The translations under genes were made by a program, and so were the position numbers. From positions 3,934,001 to 3,998,000 of the forward strand of contig NZ_LN997848.1 in the NCBI RefSeq assembly GCF_001511835.1: a DNA stretch of 64,000 nucleotides, in the 5' to 3' direction. Positions 55,649 to 64,000 of this stretch are shown in pieces. This DNA is from Magnetospirillum sp. XM-1. Lineage in GTDB: Bacteria > Pseudomonadota > Alphaproteobacteria > Rhodospirillales > Magnetospirillaceae. Within the stretch, counting starts at the first letter, position 1. Each line of letters starts with the position of its first letter. The notes beneath the pieces were generated by a model. That model worked only from the letters and a program-made list of their open reading frames with translations, searched no databases and was not told where the DNA came from.

Positions 55649-58600
55649 CTAAACGCGCCTTTCCACCGGTGGCGGAAAGGGAATCCGCAGCAGGAATTCA
55701 GTGCCCCGGCCCGGCACGGTGCTGACCTGGACACTGCCGCCCAGATCCTCAACCGTCGCCTTCACCGCGCTCATGCCGACGCCTCGGCCGGACATCTCCG
55801 ACGCGGCCGCCCGCACGCTGACGCCGTCGGCGAAGACCAGATCGGCCAGGTCCCAATCGCGGGCGTCGGCGACGGCAATCTGCTCGGCGCGCTGGCGCAG
55901 CAATTCCATGTCGATGCCGGCGCCGTCGTCAGAAATGTGGATATCCAGCGCCCCGTCCTTGTGCTGGATCGCGCAGGTGATGGTGCCGATTTCGGCCTTG
56001 CCCGAGGACAGGCGGGAATCCGGGGATTCGATGCCGTGGTCCACGGCATTGCGGAACACATGGCCCAGGGACCGGAGCAGATGGCCGAAGATCTCCGGAT
56101 CGACCTGGATGTCGTCGCCGGTGACCACCAGGGGGGCGACCTCCTTTTCCAGACGAACGGAAAGGTCCTGGATCATCTTGTCGAATTCCTGGATGGCCTG
56201 GCGCAGGGAAATCATGCGGATCGCCGCGATTTCCGCCAGAACCTTCGGAATCTCGCCCTTCTCCAGCAGGCCGCGGGCGAAGCGCTCGAAGCGCTTGGCC
56301 TGGTCCATGGAAATGGTGACCACGCCCCGGCGGGCCATGAAGTCGTCGCCAAGCGCCGAGCGCACCGTCTCGAGATCGGCGGCGATCACCGATTGCCAGT
56401 CGCGGGCGAACACCTCGGCCGCGATGTGCATGCCGTGCTCCAGGGGCCGGAGCTCGCCTTCAACCTCGTGCAGCATGGCCGGCAGGAGATGGAAGCCCAG
56501 CTGGTTGAAGGTGCCCTTGAAGGTATGGATGGCGCGGTACAAGGTCGCCTGGCTCCGCTCGCGCCAGGGAGCGGGACCGTTCTCGACGAAGGCGACGAAC
56601 TCGTCCACCGCGTTGAAGAAGTCGGTGCTGTTGGTCACGGCCGAAGCGATCATTTCCAGGCGGGTGCGCTCGCGCTCCACCTGGGCGGCCAGCTGCTTTT
56701 CCCCGGTCACGTCGGTGAGCACCGCCATGATCGCCCGGTCGAGAAGCTTGAACTCCGCCTTCAGCGTACGCCCCGCCACGGTGATTTCGCCGGGCAGCAG
56801 CGACAGGTACAGTTCCGCCCGGAAGACGTCGTCCTCGGACAGCGCTTCCCTGATTCCGGCCCGGATGGTCTCGCGCGCCTGGGGATCGTCCGGGGCGAGC
56901 AAGGCGTCGATGGGCTGGCCGGCGGGCGATCCGCCGAAGAACGTCAGGCACGGAAGGCTGAACTCGGGCTCGACGATCAGGTCGGCGCGGAAGGACAGGA
57001 AGCCCTGCCCGGAATTGTCCAGCAGGGCGGAAACCTGCTCGCTCTTGTGCTTCACGGTCCCCAGGGTCTCGGCCAGTTCCCTGGTCCTGTCGCGGACCCG
57101 TTCCTCCATCTCGGTGTACAGCTGGGCGTTTTCCAGCGAGATGGACGCCTGGGTGGCCAGCAGGTCGAGAACGGCGATGCGGTCGCGGGTGAAGGCGCCC
57201 GCCGCCAGGTGGTTCTCCAGGTACAGTACGGCCGACAGGGCGCCATGGGTGACCACCGGCAGGCACATCATGGAATTGACGCCGGAATTGACGGCGTAGC
57301 CCTCGGTCATGAAGGGATTCGGGCTGGTGGCGTTGTCGATGACGATGCGTTCGCGGGTACGGACCACGTACTGGAACAGCGAAGGCGGCAGGTCGTCGGG
57401 GGTCGGAGCGCGATTGGCGGTGGAAACGGCGATGATGTCGCCTTCGACCACGGCGGTGGCCGCGATGGAGAATCCGCTGTCCTGGCTGAGAATCAGCAGG
57501 CCGCGATCGGCGCCGGCATGCTCGACCACGATCCGCAGCAGGGATTCCACCAGCTTTCCCAGCACGATCTCGCCCGAGACCGCCTGCTGGGCCTTGATGA
57601 CGGTCATCAGGTCCAGGTTTTCCGCCCGCGACGTCGAGCCGGTCAGTTGCAGCGCCGCATTGGCGAGGTGGGGATAGAGCCCCTCCAGCTGGCGGAGCTT
57701 GGCCAGCGCGCCCCAGCGGGAATAGCTGTAGCAGGCGTTGCGCAGATAGGTCTCGGCGATGCTGCGCAGCCCCTTGGCCTGGCAGAAAAGCGCGGCGCGT
57801 TCGTTGGCGATGGCTTCGCAATACAGCTGGCCGTGGTCGCGGGCCGCCATGATGGCGTCTTCGTACATCCGCATGGCGTCGTTGTCGCCGCCGGTCAGGG
57901 CGGCGCACTCGGCTTCGACCAGCAGCGACCGGGCGGCGAAGGTTTCCGGGCAATGGGAGGCCCACAGGCGCAGCTTGCGGCGATGCTCGGCCAGCCAGCC
58001 CTCCATCTCCTCGCGGCGGTCGTTGGAGGCATGGGGCAGCAGGGCCGTGATGGACATGGCCGCGAAGAAATGATGCGAGGATTCGATAGCCGACGAGGAA
58101 ATCTTGGGCAGATGGGGCGCGGTCTGACGGGCCGCCTCCAGGGCTTCCTCGTACCGGCCCATGATGTAGGGGGTGACCTGGCGGATGACGTGGTAGAACG
58201 CGACGCCATAGCCGTGGGCGGTCGCCACCAGCGCCTGATAGGAATTCCCGGCGTCGTCGGCGCCCTGCACCCCCGGCGTCACCCGAAGCTGAACCCCCTG
58301 CAGTTCGGCCACGAACAGCTCCTGCAGACGGAGCATCAGAACCGCGAAGGGAATGCGGGCGTTGTTGGCGAACGGCATGTACTTGCGCAGTTGCGCCAGA
58401 ACCGCCTCCAGCGGCTCGCCCTTCTCGAACAGCATCCAGGCCGAGGCGTAGGCCACATAGGCGGCGTAGATCAGGTTGCCCGTGTCCATGCAGGTCCGGA
58501 AGGTGTCGTCCAGCACCGGCATGATCTTGGCGATGGGCCGGCTCCAGGGGCCGACGAAATAGCCGTGCCGGAACAGCAAGGTGCCGCGCAGCGGAGCGCT

Positions 58601-61507
58601 GTCGAAGCGTTCGCCCAGCCGCAGCGCCAGTTCGGAAAATTCCAGTCCGGTGGTGAAGTCCTCGAAGCGCCCCACCAGCGACACGGCATAGCCCGAGAAG
58701 GCCGCGCTGGAATCCTCGGTGACGCCGTGGGTCAGCGACAGGTTGATGCCGGCAAGGCCCAGCAAGGGATACAGGTTGGGCCGCACATGGTAGACGGCCG
58801 GAATGGCGTCGGCGATCACGCCGATCAGGGCGCTGACGGCGGGGATTCCGCATTCCGGCAGGTTGACCAGATCGGCGACATTGCGGCCTTCGAGGTGGGC
58901 GGCCAATTCCCGGCGGGCCGCCACCACGGCCTGGAAGGTTTCCTCTTCGGTTTCCGGGCAGGCCAGGCCGAAGCGGGCCAGCGCTTCCACCGCGACGGCG
59001 ACTGCCTCGCCATAGCGGCCCGAGACCATGAACATGCGGAAGCGCAGCCGCCAGACCTTGGCCGACAGCTCGTCGGTGGTCGCCTTGCCCAGCAGCATCC
59101 CGAACAGTTCGTCGGCCGCCGCATGGTTTCCGACCAGATATTCGCATTCGGAGGTGTCGAGATAGAGGGCGAAGGTCTCGTCGTAGCGCCGCTCCCAGGC
59201 ATCGTCGGCCAGCAGGTCGCGGGCCTGGACGAAATAGCTGCGGGCCGAGGCGTTGGCCGAGGACGCCTTGGCCCGCCTTGCCGCCCGGGTGTTCAGCGCG
59301 CACAGGACGTCCCGCTCGTCCGGATCGGAAATCAGCCCACGCCCGAGATTGAGATGGTGAATGACGTTGAACAGCTGATCGTCCAGATCCTCGGGCGCGA
59401 TCAGCTCCAGCATCCGGCGGCCGATCCGCAGGTGCATGGGCGCCAGTTCATCGGCGGGAATGGACAGGTAGGCGGCTTCCTGGATCCGGTCGTGAGCGAA
59501 GTCGAGCCGCCCCCCCTGGCGGATCAGGAACCCGCTGCGCACGGCGGCGTCGATCCGAAACAGGGTCTCGTCGGCCGGACTGTCGAACGCGGCGGTCAGC
59601 AGTTCGAGCGTCGCACCGCTTCCCATGCAGGCGACGCGGCGCAATTCCGCCTGTTCCGCGTCGGGCAGGCGGCGCAGCTTGGCCGCCATCAGGGCAACCA
59701 CGTTGTCGCTGTAGCCAAGCCGGGCTATGCCGTCCAGGTCCCAGGCCCATTTCGTCCGGGCGCGATCGAACCACAGCAGCTTTTCCTCGGCCAGGGTGGT
59801 CAGGAACTGAATGGCGAAAAAGGGATTGCCCGCCGTCCGCTCGAAAATCAGCGCCACCAGCGGGGCGGCCTCGTCGCCCTCGCAGTGCAGGGAATCGACG
59901 ACCAGACGCTCCAGATCGCCGAAGGCCAGCGGCTTAAGCACGATGTCCTCGACCCTGGCGCCGCCCTTCCTGATGCCCTCGATGGTCTGCAGCAACGGAT
60001 GGGACGAATCCACCTCGTTGTCGCGATAGCTGCCGATCAGCAGCAGATCGCGCATCTCGGGATGGGTCATCAGATGCTCCAGCAGCTTCATGGAGCCGCT
60101 GTCCATCCACTGCAAATCGTCGAGGAACAGCACCAGAGGCTGCTCGGGCCGGGCCAGGACGTTGATGAACCGCCGGAACGCCGTGAAGAAGCGCACCTGC
60201 GTCTCGCTGGTCGGCAGCTTGGGCAAGGGCGGCTGCGAGCCGATCACCAGCTCCATTTGCGGGATCAGGTCGATGATCAGCCGGCCGTGCCCCCCCAGGG
60301 CCTGGACGAAAGCCTCTTTCCAGCGCCGGATGTCGCTTTCCGGCGTGGCCAGGATCTGGCGGATCAGGGAATGGAAGGCCTGGGCGAACGGCGCATAGGG
60401 AATGTCGCGCTTGTGCTGGTCGAACTTGCCGGCCCCGAACAGGCCGTCGCGCTCGACCATGATCGGCAGGATCTGGCTGATCAGGGCGGACTTGCCGATG
60501 CCCGAAAAGCCGGCGACCAGCACCAGTTCGGGTTTCCGCTCGTCGGCCACCCGCGCGAAGGCGGCCTGCAGGCGCTCGGATTCGGCCTCGCGCCCGTACA
60601 GGCGCTCCGGAATGGCGAGCTGGCCCGAATGGTCGGCCTGCCCCAGCGGAAACTCCATGATCCGCCCGTCGGCGCTCCAATTGGCCAGACAGTGCTCCAG
60701 GTCGGCGGCCAGCCCGTCGGCGGTCTGGTAGCGGTCCTCGGCCGTCTTGGCCAAAAGCTTCATGATGATGGCGGAAATCTGGGGCGGCACCCCGACCGCC
60801 CGTTCATGGGGCGGGGTGGCCCGGCGGGCGATATGGCAATGGACCCATTCCATCGGGTCCGAGGCGGTGAACGGCCGCAGCCCGGTGAACAGCTCGTAGA
60901 GAATCACGCCCAGCGAATACAGGTCGCAGCGCGAATCCACCGACCGGTTCATGCGTCCGGTCTGCTCGGGGGCCATGTAGACGACGGATCCGGCCAGGGG
61001 GCCGGCCATTTCGCTGTGGCGCTGTTCCCGCCGCAAGGCCGATGCCGATCCGAAACCGGTGAATACCGCGCTTTGGCGGCTTTCATCGAAAAGGATATGA
61101 GCCGGGGTCACATTCTTGTGGAACAGACCGGCCGCGTGGATATTGCCCAGGCTCCGCGCCACGGCGACGGCCACGCGCAAAAGCCGGGCGACCTCGGCCG
61201 GGCGCAATGTGCGCGGCCCCGAGGCGATCAGGCGCGACAGGGGCTCTCCCCCGGGATCGGCAAGGATCAGCACCGGACGGCCGGCGATCTCTTCAAGCCC
61301 GGTGGGAACGACCGCCCAATCGGGGGCCAGCTCGGTGCGCAGGTCGTATTCGCGGCGCAGCTGGGCGACGATCGCCGCCGGCGGCCGGTCGGAGGCCGCG
61401 GCGCGCAGCAGGACGGTTTCCCCCCGTGGGCCGGCGCCGCGCGACAACACGGTCCCATCGTCCTGGCAGACGATATCCGCGACGCTAATGCCCAATGACG
61501 AGAACAT
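55649..61507 (-). CDS. Giant kinase-like/ATPase/TPR/GAF/CheA-type sensor protein
   Basis: The 1952-residue product has an N-terminal protein-kinase-like domain (to about 270), an AAA/predicted ATPase with the P-loop FSGIGKS (Lys339), a long TPR-like helical region (about 650-1250), a GAF domain (about 1290-1430), a PAS-like region, an Hpt-type domain with His1661 (HTFKGTFNQLG), and a CheA-like ATPase with NAVDHGIES and SGRGVGMSAVK. The kinase-like domain lacks its catalytic residues: HRD is His130-Lys-Asn132 and DFG is TGFG, with no P-loop lysine. So it is probably a pseudokinase scaffold. The start is the ATG at 61507. Confidence 0.88.
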   Translation of the reverse strand: MFSSLGISVADIVCQDDGTVLSRGAGPRGETVLLRAAASDRPPAAIVAQLRREYDLRTELAPDWAVVPTGLEEIAGRPVLILADPGGEPLSRLIASGPRTLRPAEVARLLRVAVAVARSLGNIHAAGLFHKNVTPAHILFDESRQSAVFTGFGSASALRREQRHSEMAGPLAGSVVYMAPEQTGRMNRSVDSRCDLYSLGVILYELFTGLRPFTASDPMEWVHCHIARRATPPHERAVGVPPQISAIIMKLLAKTAEDRYQTADGLAADLEHCLANWSADGRIMEFPLGQADHSGQLAIPERLYGREAESERLQAAFARVADERKPELVLVAGFSGIGKSALISQILPIMVERDGLFGAGKFDQHKRDIPYAPFAQAFHSLIRQILATPESDIRRWKEAFVQALGGHGRLIIDLIPQMELVIGSQPPLPKLPTSETQVRFFTAFRRFINVLARPEQPLVLFLDDLQWMDSGSMKLLEHLMTHPEMRDLLLIGSYRDNEVDSSHPLLQTIEGIRKGGARVEDIVLKPLAFGDLERLVVDSLHCEGDEAAPLVALIFERTAGNPFFAIQFLTTLAEEKLLWFDRARTKWAWDLDGIARLGYSDNVVALMAAKLRRLPDAEQAELRRVACMGSGATLELLTAAFDSPADETLFRIDAAVRSGFLIRQGGRLDFAHDRIQEAAYLSIPADELAPMHLRIGRRMLELIAPEDLDDQLFNVIHHLNLGRGLISDPDERDVLCALNTRAARRAKASSANASARSYFVQARDLLADDAWERRYDETFALYLDTSECEYLVGNHAAADELFGMLLGKATTDELSAKVWRLRFRMFMVSGRYGEAVAVAVEALARFGLACPETEEETFQAVVAARRELAAHLEGRNVADLVNLPECGIPAVSALIGVIADAIPAVYHVRPNLYPLLGLAGINLSLTHGVTEDSSAAFSGYAVSLVGRFEDFTTGLEFSELALRLGERFDSAPLRGTLLFRHGYFVGPWSRPIAKIMPVLDDTFRTCMDTGNLIYAAYVAYASAWMLFEKGEPLEAVLAQLRKYMPFANNARIPFAVLMLRLQELFVAELQGVQLRVTPGVQGADDAGNSYQALVATAHGYGVAFYHVIRQVTPYIMGRYEEALEAARQTAPHLPKISSSAIESSHHFFAAMSITALLPHASNDRREEMEGWLAEHRRKLRLWASHCPETFAARSLLVEAECAALTGGDNDAMRMYEDAIMAARDHGQLYCEAIANERAALFCQAKGLRSIAETYLRNACYSYSRWGALAKLRQLEGLYPHLANAALQLTGSTSRAENLDLMTVIKAQQAVSGEIVLGKLVESLLRIVVEHAGADRGLLILSQDSGFSIAATAVVEGDIIAVSTANRAPTPDDLPPSLFQYVVRTRERIVIDNATSPNPFMTEGYAVNSGVNSMMCLPVVTHGALSAVLYLENHLAAGAFTRDRIAVLDLLATQASISLENAQLYTEMEERVRDRTRELAETLGTVKHKSEQVSALLDNSGQGFLSFRADLIVEPEFSLPCLTFFGGSPAGQPIDALLAPDDPQARETIRAGIREALSEDDVFRAELYLSLLPGEITVAGRTLKAEFKLLDRAIMAVLTDVTGEKQLAAQVERERTRLEMIASAVTNSTDFFNAVDEFVAFVENGPAPWRERSQATLYRAIHTFKGTFNQLGFHLLPAMLHEVEGELRPLEHGMHIAAEVFARDWQSVIAADLETVRSALGDDFMARRGVVTISMDQAKRFERFARGLLEKGEIPKVLAEIAAIRMISLRQAIQEFDKMIQDLSVRLEKEVAPLVVTGDDIQVDPEIFGHLLRSLGHVFRNAVDHGIESPDSRLSSGKAEIGTITCAIQHKDGALDIHISDDGAGIDMELLRQRAEQIAVADARDWDLADLVFADGVSVRAAASEMSGRGVGMSAVKATVEDLGGSVQVSTVPGRGTEFLLRIPFPPPVERRV

Positions 61508-61968
61508 GGATCCCCAAACCTTCGCCCTCCGTCGCCCATCATAATGGGCGGGCTGAAGATTACGTGGTTTTTATCCAGGGTTCAATTGCGTGACTCGCTC
61601 CTGACGTGCAGTGTTGCAAGAAGAATATGAAAACGCCACAACACCGCCACCAGCGGCATGAATAACTAAAAGATCAAGGGAAATAGCGGGAAACAGCGGC
61701 ATTATTATTAAAATTCCAGTGCGCACGAGCACCAGCCGTCGACTGCCGCAATATGACTAATACTTTACAATACAGGCAGAATTACCATCAATCAACCTTC
61801 AGACCTCTATCATTTCCATACGGGACAAAACATTACACGCATCACTCCCTTGGCTACTGCCAGCAACCACGAAACGCCGCCCCCCTTGCATCACGCCTTT
61901 TGTGAGCCAAATCATACCCGACAATTCCATTCGGGAATTAGAGTGGCGATGGATCATTGGAAGGAGCG
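61508..61968. other. AT-rich intergenic region upstream of the giant sensor and the lipoprotein
   Basis: These 461 bases separate divergent genes. The central part (about 61620-61860) is clearly AT-richer than the genome average. It probably contains promoters for both sides, but I cannot name one with confidence and see no gene. Confidence 0.45.
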
Positions 61969-62388
61969 ATGAAGGCCGTGTGGCGAATCTTGGCGCTTAT
62001 CCTGGCGATGGGGGTGGCGGCGTGTTCCACCAAGCCGCCGCCCCCTGTCGCGCCGGCGGAAACCCCCATCCCCAAGCCCCCGCCGCCCCGCCCCGAGCCT
62101 CCGCCACCGGCGCGTCCCGCCCCGCCGCCCGCCGTCTCTCCCGAAAGCCTGGGCGGGCTGAACCGCGACGAGGTGCGCGCCCTGTTCGGCCCCCCGACCA
62201 GCGAGACCACGCGCGCCATGGGCACGATCTGGCGCTATCGCCGGGGTGAATGCGCCTTGTCGCTGGTCTTCTATCCCGAGGTGGGAACCGAGATCGAACG
62301 GGTTCTCAGCTACGAATTCGAGCGGGGCAAGGATGCCGCCGGCTGCATCAAGCGCCTGCGCGACAGTGGAGGCCGCAATGGGAAGTGA
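61969..62388 (+). CDS. Proline-rich lipoprotein with BamE/SmpA-like C-terminus
   Basis: The 139-residue product has a lipoprotein signal with LAMGVAACS (Cys about residue 19), a proline-rich linker (PKPPPPRPEPPPPARPAP) and a C-terminal domain GLNRDEVRALFGPPTSE through GTIWRYRRGECALSLVFYP that resembles the BamE/SmpA fold. The start is the ATG at 61969 with AAGGAG seven bases upstream. It overlaps the response regulator gene by 11 bases. Confidence 0.8.
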   Translation: MKAVWRILALILAMGVAACSTKPPPPVAPAETPIPKPPPPRPEPPPPARPAPPPAVSPESLGGLNRDEVRALFGPPTSETTRAMGTIWRYRRGECALSLVFYPEVGTEIERVLSYEFERGKDAAGCIKRLRDSGGRNGK

Positions 62389-63109
62389 GGCCGCCTTGAT
62401 CGGCATCGTCGATGACGATCCTCTTTTCCGCGAAACCCTGGCGGGAAACCTGGGCGATGCCGGCTATGGCGTGCGCGCCTGGGCCGACGGCGAGGATTTC
62501 CTGGAGGCCATGGCGCGAGACGAACAGCCGGACCTGTTGCTGCTGGACTGGAAGATGCCGGGGCTCAACGGCATCGAGGTGCTGCGCCGGATGCGCGCCG
62601 CCCAGATCGCCCTGCCGGTGATCTTCCTGACCGTGCTGAGCGACCAGATCTTCGAGGAGGCGGCCCTGCTGGGCGGGGCCGTCGACTTCATCGAGAAGTC
62701 GCGCAGCTTCACCATCCTGGAACGGCGCATCCAGCTGATCTTGGGGCGCGGCAAGACCACCGGGCCCGAGGCCGAGGCCGCCACCATCCGCCAGGGAGAA
62801 CTCGGACTGGACGCCGACAGCCGCCGCGCCCAATGGCGGGGGCGGCCGGTGGACCTGACGGTGAACGAATTCGCCATGGTCCAGGCCCTGGCCGCCAAGG
62901 CCGGGCGCGACATCAGCTACCGCGAACTCTATGACGCCGGGCGGGGCAAGGGCTTCCACGGCGGAGCCGGCGAGGACGGATACCGCACCAATGTCCGCGC
63001 CGCCATCAAGCGTATCCGCGAGAAGTTCAAGGCGGTCGATCCCGATTTCGAGCAGATCGGCAACTATCCCGGCTTCGGCTACGTCTGGCAGGCGGAGCGC
63101 GATGGCTAA
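62378..63109 (+). CDS. Two-component response regulator, OmpR-like
   Basis: The 243-residue product has an N-terminal receiver domain with the acidic pair in GIVDDDPLF, phosphoacceptor Asp in LLLLDWKMPGLNG and IEKSRSF around the conserved lysine, then a winged-helix-type C-terminal domain (RPVDLTVNEFAMVQALAAKA; NVRAAIKRIREKF; YPGFGYVW). The start is the ATG at 62378 after TGGAGG. It overlaps the histidine kinase gene by eight bases, so the two are a pair. Confidence 0.92.
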   Translation: MGSEAALIGIVDDDPLFRETLAGNLGDAGYGVRAWADGEDFLEAMARDEQPDLLLLDWKMPGLNGIEVLRRMRAAQIALPVIFLTVLSDQIFEEAALLGGAVDFIEKSRSFTILERRIQLILGRGKTTGPEAEAATIRQGELGLDADSRRAQWRGRPVDLTVNEFAMVQALAAKAGRDISYRELYDAGRGKGFHGGAGEDGYRTNVRAAIKRIREKFKAVDPDFEQIGNYPGFGYVWQAERDG

Positions 63110-64000
63110 CCTGCGATCCTTCGCCGCCAAGCTGGTCAGCATCGCCCTGATCTTCGCCGTGGTCCCGGTCCTGCTCTACCTGAGGCTGGAGGCGGCGGAG
63201 AACCAGCGCAACGCCCTGATGCTGCGTCTGGCCCAGGAACAGGGGCGGCTGGTGGGCGAGGCGCTGTTCCCCCTGCTCGACCAGTTCTCGCCGCGCAACG
63301 CCGAGAGCATCGACCCGGCGATGAAGCGTCTGGCCGAGGGCGGCATGTCGGTCAAGGTGCTGTTCCGCCCCCATCCGACCTCCCCCGCCCAGGCCACCGG
63401 CCCCCGCTCCTTCCTGCTGGTCGCCTCGGCCCCCGAGGCCGGGCCGCAGGAAGCCCGCGCCGCCATGGAAAGGCTGGTGGACAGCGGCGTGCTGGCCCAG
63501 CTGGCCGCCAGCTGCGAGGGCCGCGCGCCCCTTGCCCTGCGGCTGGCCGGCGCCCCCGAGGAAACCGAACTCCTGACCTTTCTGGCGCCCCACGCCACCC
63601 GTCTGGGCTGCTGGGTGGTGCTGACCGCCCAGCCCACCGGCAGCCTGCCCGAGCAGGTGATCGGCCGCCCCTACTGGCAATCGCCCGATCTCCAGGTGGC
63701 GGCGTCCATCTATCTGCTGATGGCGGTGCTGGTGCTGTCCATCTTCACCGACGCCTGGAGCAACCTGCGTCGTTTCCAGGACGTGGCCCGCTCGGTGATC
63801 AGGGGCGAGGCCAAGGTCTCGTTCGCCGAGGGGAACCGGGTGCCCGAACTGGCCGAAGTGGCGGTCGAGCTGGATTCCATGGTCGCCACCCTCAAGCGTT
63901 CGGAAGGATTGCTGCGCCAGGCGGCCGAAGAGAACGCCCACGCGCTGAAGGCCCCGCTGGCGGTAATCTCCCAGTCGCTGGAGCCGCTGGGGCGCGCCAT
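63102..64000 (+). CDS. Sensor histidine kinase, N-terminal part
   Basis: The gene starts at the ATG at 63102 (MANLRSFAAKLVSIA) and runs off the right edge. The visible ~299 residues have an N-terminal helix, a periplasmic domain of about 170 residues, a second helix (VAASIYLLMAVLVLSIFT), a HAMP-like region and the start of the dimerisation domain with NAHALKAPLAVISQ, where His is the likely phosphoacceptor. The ATP-binding domain is outside the window. The partner is the response regulator encoded just upstream. Confidence 0.9.
   Translation, partial: MANLRSFAAKLVSIALIFAVVPVLLYLRLEAAENQRNALMLRLAQEQGRLVGEALFPLLDQFSPRNAESIDPAMKRLAEGGMSVKVLFRPHPTSPAQATGPRSFLLVASAPEAGPQEARAAMERLVDSGVLAQLAASCEGRAPLALRLAGAPEETELLTFLAPHATRLGCWVVLTAQPTGSLPEQVIGRPYWQSPDLQVAASIYLLMAVLVLSIFTDAWSNLRRFQDVARSVIRGEAKVSFAEGNRVPELAEVAVELDSMVATLKRSEGLLRQAAEENAHALKAPLAVISQSLEPLGRA

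Noticed and set aside
55937..61498. 1853-residue open frame opposite the giant sensor gene
   Set aside because: It is a shadow of the real minus-strand gene, His/Gln/Gly/Arg-rich without recognisable domains; the minus frame has clear kinase-like, GAF and CheA-like motifs.

Overview
This 64 kb window is a contiguous, very GC-rich bacterial chromosome segment. The gene content suggests an alphaproteobacterium of the Rhodospirillales, most likely Magnetospirillum or a close relative. Supporting points are the draT-draG pair divergent from nifHDK, NifA/sigma-54 nif promoters, a short DUF1476 (F1-ATPase zeta-type) protein, a Coq7 ubiquinone hydroxylase and several sensory genes. The genus is an inference from gene content; there is no rRNA gene or magnetosome gene here to settle it. 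I saw no transposase, phage gene, plasmid origin or CRISPR array, so this looks like core chromosome.

Positions 1-12600 hold a molybdenum nitrogenase cluster. draG (cut by the window edge) and draT lie on the minus strand. nifHDK, nifENX-DUF269-fdxB-nifQ and a HesB/IscA gene-nifV-nifW lie on the plus strand as three transcription units. Each unit has a readable -24/-12 element and one or two NifA-type TGT-N10-ACA sites. NifH keeps the arginine modified by DraT and released by DraG. nifA, nifB, nifU, nifS and nifZ are not in the window.

Positions 12700-26600 are housekeeping and regulatory genes: clpB, a Crp/Fnr regulator, a soluble chemoreceptor, pyruvate kinase, a small aromatic-acid module (GntR regulator, periplasmic binding protein, acyl-CoA ligase), an oxidoreductase, a hemerythrin and uppP. 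Several palindromic repeats sit between these genes.

Positions 26600-32725 contain an acetate-type symporter pair (actP, DUF485) next to a CBS/DUF294 nucleotidyltransferase-like protein and a membrane sensor fused to a DnaQ-type exonuclease. Positions 32800-44350 carry purS, purC, a GGDEF protein, meaB, dsbB, coq7, a phosphatase, a NUDIX protein, a stress protein, a two-domain kinase, dcd and one tRNA-Thr.

Positions 44412-55239 are the most unusual part: fifteen tightly packed minus-strand genes, many with overlapping start and stop codons. They encode a copper-type P-type ATPase, two NosL-like proteins (one with a Tat signal), a SafE-like membrane protein, an ABC transporter, a TlpA-like lipoprotein, a cysteine-containing polytopic protein, small metal-binding proteins and an ATP-grasp-like protein. 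No nosZ or cytochrome oxidase gene is present. I read this as a candidate copper/thiol delivery operon.

Positions 55327-64000 hold a small membrane protein behind an FNR-like box, a 1952-residue kinase-like/ATPase/TPR/GAF/CheA-type sensor whose kinase-like domain lacks its catalytic residues, then a lipoprotein, a response regulator and a histidine kinase that runs off the right edge.
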